Of a stretch of DNA of 34,802 bases, positions 25,822 to 34,802 are shown in pieces. Position 1 is the first letter of the stretch, and the number at the start of each line of letters is the position of its first letter. The notes under the pieces are model-generated. The model was not told the origin of the DNA. It saw nothing but the letters and a program-made list of their open reading frames with translations, and searched no databases. The position numbers and the translations under genes were made by a program. This DNA is from JBFGCT01 sp041581055 (GTDB lineage Bacteria; Actinomycetota; Acidimicrobiia; Acidimicrobiales; Ilumatobacteraceae): positions 1-34,802 of the forward strand of contig JBFGCT010000019.1 in assembly GCA_041581055.1 (NCBI GenBank). Reading direction: 5' to 3'.

Positions 25822-26982
25822 TCAGAGGGAGGCGCGGACGGCGGTGTTGAGGTTGATCGTGCGCGGGTCGCCGGCGATGTCGCCGCCCATCTGGTTCATC
25901 ACGTAGCCGTACCCGACGTTGGCCGCGGGGTCGGCGTACCCGAGCGAGCCGCCGGCGCCGGCGTGACCGAAGCAGCCCTCCGAGAGCAGTTGGACAAGTT
26001 CGTTGTCGAGCATGAAGCCGTAGCCGAACCGCGTCGGCACGACCAGCGACTTGTCGGGACCGTTGACCGCCTCGGCGCTGGCCGCCCGCATCGTCTCGTC
26101 GCCGAGCACGCGGACCCCATCGACCTCGCCGACGGTCGCCGCGTACATGCGCGCCAGGCTGCGGGCGTTGGTGATGCCGTTCGCCGCCGGCATCTCGGTG
26201 GCATGGACCGCCCGCGTGTTGAACGGGCTGTTCTGCGGATCGAGGGCCATCAGCACGCCGTTCATGAACAGCGACTTGAATCCAATCGTGCCCGGCCCGG
26301 CCACGGCCATCATCATCGCCACCAGTTCCGGGTCGGTCGGCGGCGGGGCGACCTCGAGCCGGCTGACCCGCGGCTCCTCCGACTCGGGGAGTCCGATCCA
26401 GAAGTCGAGGCCGAGCGGAGCGGCGACCTCGTCGGCGAAGTAGCGGCCGAGGGTCCGCCCGTCGACACGCCGGACGAGTTCCCCGGCGAGCCAGCCGTAG
26501 GTCAGCGCGTGGTACCCGTGGGCGGTGCCGAGCTCCCACACCGGAGCCTGCGCGGCGAGTGCCTCGACAACCGGGGCGACGGCGATGATGTCGTCGAACG
26601 TGAGCGGCGCGTCGACGTAGGGCACGGCGGCCTGGTGGCTCATCATCTGGCCGACCGTCACCGCCTCCTTGCCGTTGGCGGCGAACTCGGGCCAGTACGT
26701 CGCGACCGGCTCGTCGTAGGAGACCTTCCCGGCCTCGACGAGCCGGGCGACGCAGATCGCCGCCGCGCCCTTGGTCGTGGAGAACACGAGCTGGAGCGTG
26801 TTCTCGTCCCACGGCCGGCCGGACCGAGCGTCGGCCATCCCGGCCCAGATGTCGACACGCGGCACGCCGTCGACATACAGCGCGAACGCCGCGCCGAGTT
26901 CGCCGTGATCGGCGAAGTTCTGCTGGAAGGCGTCGGCAACCTTGCCAAAGCCCTCATCGACCGTTCCCTGGATCTCGACCAT
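25822..26982 (-). CDS. Serine hydrolase, class C beta-lactamase/EstB-like
   Basis: The 386-residue serine hydrolase has the beta-lactamase/penicillin-binding fold. The nucleophile motif is S68-T-T-K71 in VFSTTKGAAA. The tyrosine motif is YHALTYG (Y157). The third motif is HAGAGG in place of the KTG triad, which is characteristic of EstB and LACTB-type esterases. No signal peptide is visible, so it is probably a cytosolic esterase or carboxylesterase rather than an antibiotic-resistance beta-lactamase. The ATG at 26982 lies 6 nt after TACGTT (leaderless); a GTG directly before it is possible. The palindromic repeat array follows its 3' end. Confidence 0.9.
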   Translation of the reverse strand: MVEIQGTVDEGFGKVADAFQQNFADHGELGAAFALYVDGVPRVDIWAGMADARSGRPWDENTLQLVFSTTKGAAAICVARLVEAGKVSYDEPVATYWPEFAANGKEAVTVGQMMSHQAAVPYVDAPLTFDDIIAVAPVVEALAAQAPVWELGTAHGYHALTYGWLAGELVRRVDGRTLGRYFADEVAAPLGLDFWIGLPESEEPRVSRLEVAPPPTDPELVAMMMAVAGPGTIGFKSLFMNGVLMALDPQNSPFNTRAVHATEMPAANGITNARSLARMYAATVGEVDGVRVLGDETMRAASAEAVNGPDKSLVVPTRFGYGFMLDNELVQLLSEGCFGHAGAGGSLGYADPAANVGYGYVMNQMGGDIAGDPRTINLNTAVRASL

Positions 26983-26988
26983 CACCGG

Positions 26989-26994
26989 AACGTA
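26989..26994 (-). promoter_or_regulatory. Putative -10 box of the serine hydrolase gene
   Basis: TACGTT on the minus strand, 6 nt before the ATG at 26982, with no Shine-Dalgarno site. Confidence 0.45.
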
Positions 26995-27069
26995 CCGATC
27001 TGCAACACCGAAATACGAGTGGGACGCGCCAGCCGGCCGCGCCAGCCCAGGTCAGGCGGACTCACGGCG

Positions 27070-27075
27070 TAGTCT
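27070..27075 (+). promoter_or_regulatory. Putative -10 box of the 27085 gene
   Basis: TAGTCT followed by 9 nt and then ATG at 27085. Confidence 0.4.
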
Positions 27076-27084
27076 CGACACGAC

Positions 27085-27351
27085 ATGGCACGAGGTCTGC
27101 TGCGCTGGTGGTGGATAGCCGCCGGGATGCTCGTCGCGGCGGTGATCGCCGGCGCGCTCGACTCGACCCTCGCGTGGATCCTCGTCCTCACGTACGCGGT
27201 GCTGAACCTGCTCGGTACGTTGATGGTTCTCGCCGAGGTTCGAGAGCAGGCGCCGGGCCGCCACCCCGAACGTTGGGAACTCGCGGTCCGGGTCGCCTTC
27301 GTCCTGCAGATCCCACTCGGCGTCGTCGTGCTCGCCGTCGGGGGCGTCTGA
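27085..27351 (+). CDS. Small three-helix membrane protein, unknown function
   Basis: The 88-residue product is not recognised. After a short basic start (MARGLLRWWW) there are three hydrophobic segments: about 8-24 (WWWIAAGMLVAAVIAGA), 29-50 (LAWILVLTYAVLNLLGTLMVLA, given as two overlapping parts of one helix) and 67-87 (VRVAFVLQIPLGVVVLAVGG). A polar loop EVREQAPGRHPERWE separates helices 2 and 3. It starts 9 nt after TAGTCT, suggesting a leaderless transcript. It is divergent from the serine hydrolase across about 100 bp and is followed by a strong hairpin. Confidence 0.65.
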   Translation: MARGLLRWWWIAAGMLVAAVIAGALDSTLAWILVLTYAVLNLLGTLMVLAEVREQAPGRHPERWELAVRVAFVLQIPLGVVVLAVGGV

Positions 27352-27425
27352 CCGCTACACGGCCATCGCCCCGGCGATGACGCCGGACATCGAACCGCAT
27401 ACGATGCCCTCGCCGACGCAGACAT

Positions 27426-27453
27426 CGGCGGGCGACCCGTGCGTCGCCCGCCG
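27426..27453. terminator. Strong 11-bp hairpin downstream of the 27085 gene
   Basis: CGGCGGGCGAC and GTCGCCCGCCG form a perfect 11-bp stem with a 6-nt loop, 74 nt after the stop. No U tract follows. A second, smaller perfect hairpin (CAAGCT-TCGG-AGCTTG, 27475-27490) lies just beyond. The remainder of the 27352-27570 gap holds only the next promoter. Confidence 0.6.
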
Positions 27454-27514
27454 CTCCCGCTCGACCTCTAGGTTCAAGCTTCGGAGCTTGGTCGAGCTGG
27501 GTGAGATTGTTCGG

Positions 27515-27520
27515 TACAGT
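27515..27520 (+). promoter_or_regulatory. Putative -10 box of the secreted-protein gene
   Basis: TACAGT lies about 50 nt before the ATG at 27571. No well-spaced -35 was found. The leader ends with a GGGG ribosome-binding sequence. Confidence 0.35.
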
Positions 27521-27570
27521 TCGCTGGGCGGCCGCTCGGCCGTTTCGGCACAAATGGAAGCGGGGTTCGT

Positions 27571-28068
27571 ATGCCAAACGTACGTTCTGCAGGGCTCATC
27601 CTTCGCTCGATCGTCGTGGCGGCGATCGTTGCCGGAGCATCCGCATTCGCCGCACCGGTCGAGGCAGCCGCGCCGACCGATGTCGACTTCACGATCCGGG
27701 AAGTGTTACCCGTGGGGACGCCCGGCGTGATGATCGCCAGTGACATCGCCGTATGTCCGTCGGCGGCGGTTGCGACGATCGGCGCGACTCGCACCGACTC
27801 CGGGCCGGTGAGCACCTTCCGGGGGACGAAGGTGATCGACTGCGGCGGCGGTGACACGTTCAGTGTCGAGTTTCGGGCCAGTGTGACCGGATGCAGCTCG
27901 ACCGATTCGGGGACGTGGAAGGTGATCGACGGAACCGGCGTGTTCACCGGGGCGAAAGGTCACGGCAAGCTCGTCGGCTCGTACCGCTTCGACGGCGGTG
28001 CGGGAACATTTTGCATGACCGACGGCATCGATGATCGCTACACAGGCAAGCTCAAGCTCGTTCCCTGA
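27571..28068 (+). CDS. Secreted protein of unknown function, possible beta-barrel
   Basis: The 165-residue protein begins with a Sec-type signal (MPNVRSAGLILRSIVVAAIV, then AGASAFAAPVEA) with probable cleavage near residues 32-34. The mature part is beta-rich with four cysteines (62, 91, 108, 148) that could form two disulfides. Repeated short phrases occur (TKVIDCGGGDTF and WKVIDGTGVFTG), followed by GHGKLVGSYRF. This G-T-G pattern resembles small secreted barrels of the allene-oxide-cyclase-like type, a weak resemblance only. The ATG has GGGG 6 nt upstream. It lies just before leuS. Confidence 0.75.
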   Translation: MPNVRSAGLILRSIVVAAIVAGASAFAAPVEAAAPTDVDFTIREVLPVGTPGVMIASDIAVCPSAAVATIGATRTDSGPVSTFRGTKVIDCGGGDTFSVEFRASVTGCSSTDSGTWKVIDGTGVFTGAKGHGKLVGSYRFDGGAGTFCMTDGIDDRYTGKLKLVP

Positions 28069-28192
28069 GTCACAGTTGACGGGAGAGTGCGATTCAGCAC
28101 GCTCCTCGCCACACGGGAGGGGCCTCGCCCTCGCACGCTGAGTGCGGCGGGCCAAACCCGGAACCCACCGCTTCGAGACCGCGAGCGGCCCG

Positions 28193-28198
28193 TAGGCT
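28193..28198 (+). promoter_or_regulatory. Putative -10 box of leuS
   Basis: TAGGCT lies 11 nt before the leuS ATG at 28210, giving a leader of only a few bases. The rest of the 28069-28209 gap shows no T-box features. A weak hairpin (GAGAGTGC with GCACGCTC, one mismatch, 28081-28102) could end the upstream transcript. Confidence 0.35.
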
Positions 28199-28209
28199 GG
28201 GGCGTCGGT

Positions 28210-31086
<2,877 letters not shown>

Positions 31087-31120
31087 CGCGCCGCCTCGTG
31101 CGCGTGTCGGGCAAGTTGTG

Positions 31121-31126
31121 TACTGT
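31121..31126 (+). promoter_or_regulatory. Putative -10 box of the repeat-protein gene
   Basis: TACTGT, about 28 nt before the ATG at 31154, leaving room for the strong AGGGGAGG Shine-Dalgarno site. Confidence 0.45.
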
Positions 31127-31153
31127 CCGACCCGACGCAAAGGGGAGGTCTTC

Positions 31154-34100
31154 ATGCGCTCAGCCACTCACGGCGGATCCTTCGTTCGAACCCGGATCCT
31201 GCTCGCGCTCTCGCTGCTGTTCACCGTGCTCGTCGGCCTCGCGCCCCAGACCACATCGGCCGCGGTGCCGACGTGGTCGAAGACCTTCGCGCCCGACACG
31301 ATCGGCCCGGGCAGCGTCAGCACGCTGACGTTCGACATCGTCAACCCGGACCCCGTGTCGCGCTCCGACCTCGCGTTCACCGACACGCTTCCGGCGGGCG
31401 TCCTCATCGCCACCCCGGCCAACGCCTCCCAGTCGTGCCCGGGCACGTTCGACACGCCCGACGGCGGGGGCACCATCACCCTCACCGGCGGAGCGCTTGC
31501 GGCGTCCGGCAGTTGCACGTTCACGGTCGACGTCACGTCGGCCACCGCCGCGACGCACGAGAACACGACCGGCGACCTGACGTCGAGCGGCGGCAACAGC
31601 GGCACGGCGACCGACACGCTCACCGTGGACACGGCCCTTCCCGGCTTCATCAAGAGCTTCTCGCCGTCCACGGTCGAGTTCGGCGGCCGCAGCACGCTGA
31701 CGTTCACCATCGACAACACGGCGAACACGGCGGTCGTCCCCAACCTCGACTTCATCGACAACCTGCCGGCCGGCATGACCGTCGCCAATCCATCGAACAA
31801 GGCGACGACGTGCGGCACGGCGACCATCCCGCCCACCCTCACGGCTGTACCCGGGTCGTCGACGATCACGCTCGACGCCGACGGGACCGTCGGCTTCCCG
31901 GCGGTCGCCGACGACTCGACGTGCATCGTCACCGTCGACGTGATCGGCGGATCGGTCGCCAAGCTCGTCAACTCGGTGCAGCTCCTCGCCGACTTCGAGT
32001 CAGCCGGCAAGGCCAACGCCGCGCTCACGGTGACCGGGTTCGCCGGCCTGCTCCAGCTGACCAAGGAGTTCACCGACGACCCCGTGCCCCCGGGCGGCAC
32101 GACGACGCTCGAGTTCACCGTCACGAACAAGAGCCGCGACGACGCGGCGACCGGCATCACGTTCGACGACGACCTCGGGACGACGCTGACCGGCCTCACC
32201 CCGACGCTGCCCGGCGATCCCGACCCGCCGTGCGGCGCCGGCTCGACGCTCTCGTTCAGCCTGGGCGTCCTCACGCTCACCGACGGCAGCCTGCCCCCGG
32301 AGGGCGCCTGCGCGTTCAGCGTCGAGCTGTCCGTCCCGGCCGGAGCCACACCCGGCACGTACCCGAACACCGCCGGCCCGGTCAGCGGCGACGTCGGCGG
32401 CTCGCCCGCGGTCGGCAACGCCGACGGCGACCTGCTCTTCGTCGCCGCGTTCCCCGTCCTGACCAAGGAGTTCACCGTCGACCCGGTCGGCACGGGCGGC
32501 ACGACAACGATCGAGTTCACGGTCACCAACACCTCGAGCGCCTCGATCCTGACCGACATCGAGTTCCTCGACGAGCTCACCGACGGCAGCGGTGGCTTCC
32601 CACCCGACCCCACCAGCGGCTTCCTCCCCTTCCCGGTCTCCGTCGGGCTCCCGCCGATCCCCGATCCGCCCTGCGGCGGTTCCTCCTCGCTGACGCTCGT
32701 CTCGGCCGGCACCGACCGGCAGGCGCTCTTCCTCGACGGCGGCAGCCTCGCGGCGGCGGGCAGCCCGGGCGATTCGTGCTCGTTCACGGTGACCGTCGAC
32801 ATCCCCGACGGCCTCGCCGCCGGCACGTACACCAACACCACCGAGGAGATCTCGGCGGTGCTCGACGACCTCGCCGGCGACCCGATCGTCACGGGTCCGG
32901 CGGCGAGCGACGACATCGTGATCGTCGCCGCCCCCCAGCTCACCAAGGAGTTCACGAACGACCCGGCGATCCCGGGCGGCACGGTGGAGCTGACGTTCAC
33001 CCTCGAGAACCTCGACCCCGACAACGCGGCGACCGCAGTCGCGTTCACCGACGACCTGACCTTCCTCACCGGGCTGACCGCCACCACCGTGGACTTCAAC
33101 GACTGCGGGGCGACCGTCGACATCACCACCGACCCGACCCTGATCGACGTGAGCGGCGGCACCCTCGCGCCCGAGGCCGCGTGCACCATCACGCTCACGC
33201 TCGATGTCCCGACCGGTGTCGGTGGCACGTTCCCGAACACCACGTCGCCGGTGTCGGCGACCGTGGCCGGCCTCCCGACGTCCAACGCCGCGGCCAGCGA
33301 CGACCTCGTCGTCACCGGGGTGTTGTTCAGCAAGGCGTTCGACAACCCGGTGATCCCGGGCGCGGAGACCACGCTGACGTTCACGCTCGACAACGTCGGC
33401 ACCGCCGACGCCACCGGTATCACCTTCTTCGACGACCTGGCGGCGATCCTGCCCGGGACGCCCGACGTCACCGTGGTGACGCCGCTTCCGGACACCAGCT
33501 CGTGCGGCGCCGGCTCATCGCTCATCGAGATCGGTGGGACGTTCCTCTTCTTCAGCGGCGGCGCCGTCGACGCCGGCACGTTCTGCTCGTTCGACGTCAC
33601 GGTCCTCGTTCCCGCCGGGGCGGACGACGGCGACTACTTCAACGTCACCAGTGGGCTGACGTACGCCGCGCCCGGCGCCGTCACCGGCCCACCCGCCGTC
33701 GACATCCTGCAAGTCGACTCGGTGCTCCTCGCGCTGACCAAGGAGTTCACCGACGACCCGGTGTTCCCGGGCGACACGGTCACGCTCGACTTCACGCTCG
33801 AGAACCTCAGCGCGACCGAGACGGTCACCGACATCGCCTTCGACGACGACCTCGACGCCACGCTCAGCGGGCTCGAGGCGTCGAGCCCGAACTCGAACGA
33901 TTGTGGCGGCATGGCCGCCGGCTTCCCGGCGGGGTTGTTCGAGTACAGCTTGGGCACACTCGCGCCCGGCGCGTCGTGCACGATCTCGATCAACGTCGAC
34001 GTGCCGTCGCCGGTACCCGGGAACGCGTTCCCGAACACCACCACCGGGGTGACCGGCAAGGTCGGCGCGCTCGACGTCGTCGGCGACCCCGCCACCGACA

Positions 34101-34802
34101 CCCTCCTGGTCGACACCGTCTTCTTCGCCAAGGTCTTCACCAACCCGATCCACCCCGGGACGACCGGCAAGCTCACGTTCACCATCGACAACCTCGACAC
34201 GGTCAACGGCGTCTCCGGGATCGCCTTCTCCGACGACCTCAACGACGCCCTTACGGGACTCCAGGTTGTCGCGCCCCCGACCCCTGAGCCATGCGGACTT
34301 GGGTCGTCCCACTCGCTCGGCACCTTCTTCACCCTCAACAACGCCAGCCTGCCCGCCGGGGGCGCGTGCGTCTTCGAGGTCAACGTCGAGGTGCCGTCAG
34401 GCGCCGCCAGCGGCGACTACCTCAACACGACGAGCCAACTGTTCAGCAACGGCGTGCCCGTCGCCGACCCGGCGACCGCCACGCTGACCGTCGAGCCGCC
34501 TCCGGTGTTCGCCAAGGTGTTCGCCCCGGACACGATCGTCCGGACCACGAACAGCACGCTCACGTTCACGATCGACAACACCGCCAGCACCGTCGCCGCG
34601 ACCAGCGTCGACTTCACCGACAACCTGCCCGCCGGCGTGGAGATCGCCACACCGTCCAACGTCAACCTCGACGCCGGCTGCACCGGCGGCGTCATCACCG
34701 CCCCCGACGGCGGCACCACCATCTCCTGGACGTCCGGCGAAGTCGCCGCTGGAGCGACCTGCACGATCGACGTCGACGTCACCGGCACGGCCGACGGCAG
34801 TC
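31154..34802 (+). CDS. Giant secreted protein of DUF11-like repeats with paired cysteines, 3' end beyond window
   Basis: At least 1216 residues are visible with no stop. A Sec signal (basic MRSATHGGSFVRTR, then LLALSLLFTVLVGLAPQTTSA) is followed by nine tandem Ig-like repeats opening with K-x-F at residues 43, 167, 304, 438, 598, 727, 863, 993 and 1121 (periods 124-160). Each repeat reads K.F...... G...TLTFTI.N, then a GI.F.DDL or F.D.LPAG strand, and closes near NTT. Each has two cysteines: one in a C-G-x-G-S-like turn and one in x-C-x-F/I-x-V-x-V, probably a disulfide. The ATG at 31154 has AGGGGAGG 5 nt upstream. DUF11-type proteins are cell-surface stalks or adhesins; anchoring cannot be seen because the C-terminus is missing. 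Confidence 0.9.
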   Translation, partial: MRSATHGGSFVRTRILLALSLLFTVLVGLAPQTTSAAVPTWSKTFAPDTIGPGSVSTLTFDIVNPDPVSRSDLAFTDTLPAGVLIATPANASQSCPGTFDTPDGGGTITLTGGALAASGSCTFTVDVTSATAATHENTTGDLTSSGGNSGTATDTLTVDTALPGFIKSFSPSTVEFGGRSTLTFTIDNTANTAVVPNLDFIDNLPAGMTVANPSNKATTCGTATIPPTLTAVPGSSTITLDADGTVGFPAVADDSTCIVTVDVIGGSVAKLVNSVQLLADFESAGKANAALTVTGFAGLLQLTKEFTDDPVPPGGTTTLEFTVTNKSRDDAATGITFDDDLGTTLTGLTPTLPGDPDPPCGAGSTLSFSLGVLTLTDGSLPPEGACAFSVELSVPAGATPGTYPNTAGPVSGDVGGSPAVGNADGDLLFVAAFPVLTKEFTVDPVGTGGTTTIEFTVTNTSSASILTDIEFLDELTDGSGGFPPDPTSGFLPFPVSVGLPPIPDPPCGGSSSLTLVSAGTDRQALFLDGGSLAAAGSPGDSCSFTVTVDIPDGLAAGTYTNTTEEISAVLDDLAGDPIVTGPAASDDIVIVAAPQLTKEFTNDPAIPGGTVELTFTLENLDPDNAATAVAFTDDLTFLTGLTATTVDFNDCGATVDITTDPTLIDVSGGTLAPEAACTITLTLDVPTGVGGTFPNTTSPVSATVAGLPTSNAAASDDLVVTGVLFSKAFDNPVIPGAETTLTFTLDNVGTADATGITFFDDLAAILPGTPDVTVVTPLPDTSSCGAGSSLIEIGGTFLFFSGGAVDAGTFCSFDVTVLVPAGADDGDYFNVTSGLTYAAPGAVTGPPAVDILQVDSVLLALTKEFTDDPVFPGDTVTLDFTLENLSATETVTDIAFDDDLDATLSGLEASSPNSNDCGGMAAGFPAGLFEYSLGTLAPGASCTISINVDVPSPVPGNAFPNTTTGVTGKVGALDVVGDPATDTLLVDTVFFAKVFTNPIHPGTTGKLTFTIDNLDTVNGVSGIAFSDDLNDALTGLQVVAPPTPEPCGLGSSHSLGTFFTLNNASLPAGGACVFEVNVEVPSGAASGDYLNTTSQLFSNGVPVADPATATLTVEPPPVFAKVFAPDTIVRTTNSTLTFTIDNTASTVAATSVDFTDNLPAGVEIATPSNVNLDAGCTGGVITAPDGGTTISWTSGEVAAGATCTIDVDVTGTADGS

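Noticed and set aside
25587..25850. Small coding frames running through the repeat array on both strands
   Set aside because: They simply translate the tandem repeat; no start signal or independent coding evidence exists.
25822..26982. Antibiotic-resistance beta-lactamase
   Set aside because: No signal peptide and an HAGAGG motif in place of KTG point to an EstB-like esterase.
28069..28209. T-box riboswitch or leucine attenuator upstream of leuS
   Set aside because: No specifier-loop or T-box consensus and no run of Leu codons were seen; a -10-like box lies 11 nt before the ATG.
31168..34287. Very long open frames of 810 codons (minus) and about 1000 codons (plus, other frame) inside the repeat-protein gene
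   Set aside because: They are shadows of the real frame caused by high GC and repeats; their translations are Arg/Ser/Val-rich low complexity without a family, whereas the chosen frame has a signal peptide, Shine-Dalgarno site and clear domain repeats.

Overview
The window is about 35 kb of gene-dense, GC-rich (roughly 70% G+C) bacterial chromosome. The combination of an F420-type luciferase-like oxidoreductase, a fatty acyl-AMP/CoA ligase, a PaaX-like regulator, the comEA-comEC-holA-rpsT-lepA order and many promoters of the form TAnnnT-N6-9-start codon points to Actinomycetota. A member of the Acidimicrobiia (Ilumatobacter-like) is my best guess. That placement is inference, not proven by a marker gene here.

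Layout. 1-5784 is a conserved housekeeping/competence block: lepA (minus, cut at the left edge), rpsT (plus), holA, comEC and comEA (minus), with an inverted small membrane-protein gene between comEA and comEC. 5906-7843 holds a fatty acid desaturase divergent from a PaaX-like regulator. 7860-7992 holds two copies of a palindromic intergenic repeat. 8004-9718 holds a thioredoxin/TPR protein (CnoX-like), a 31-codon small ORF and a PAC2-family gene. 9749-11356 is a vsr-dcm pair (minus). 11460-14049 is modABC (minus) for molybdate uptake. 14081-19954 is a complete oligopeptide/nickel-type ABC transporter operon (minus): Tat lipoprotein binding protein, two permeases and a fused double ATPase. 20126-22199 is an acetylpolyamine amidohydrolase-like gene divergent from an LLM oxidoreductase; their start codons are about 25 bp apart and their -10 boxes overlap. 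22226-25527 holds a LysR regulator, a divergent 63-residue unknown protein, a fatty acyl-AMP/CoA ligase and a double zinc-ribbon protein. 25567-25775 carries three 72-bp tandem copies of a relative of the repeat at 7860. 25822-28068 holds an EstB-like serine hydrolase, a small membrane protein and a secreted unknown. 28210-31086 is leuS. 31154 to the right edge is the start of a very long secreted protein built of about nine DUF11-like repeats, each with a conserved cysteine pair.

How it works together. Most of the window is ordinary metabolism and core function. The least ordinary items are (1) the dispersed palindromic repeat GTGACCGAA-N19-TTCGGTCAC, present at two loci with fixed spacing and compensating stem changes; (2) the cysteine-paired repeat protein; (3) pervasive apparent leaderless starts, including a shared bidirectional -10 and a small ORF translationally coupled to a PAC2 gene; and (4) two unrecognised small proteins. 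No rRNA, tRNA, CRISPR array, insertion sequence or prophage was seen. No gene-free stretch exceeds 300 bases.
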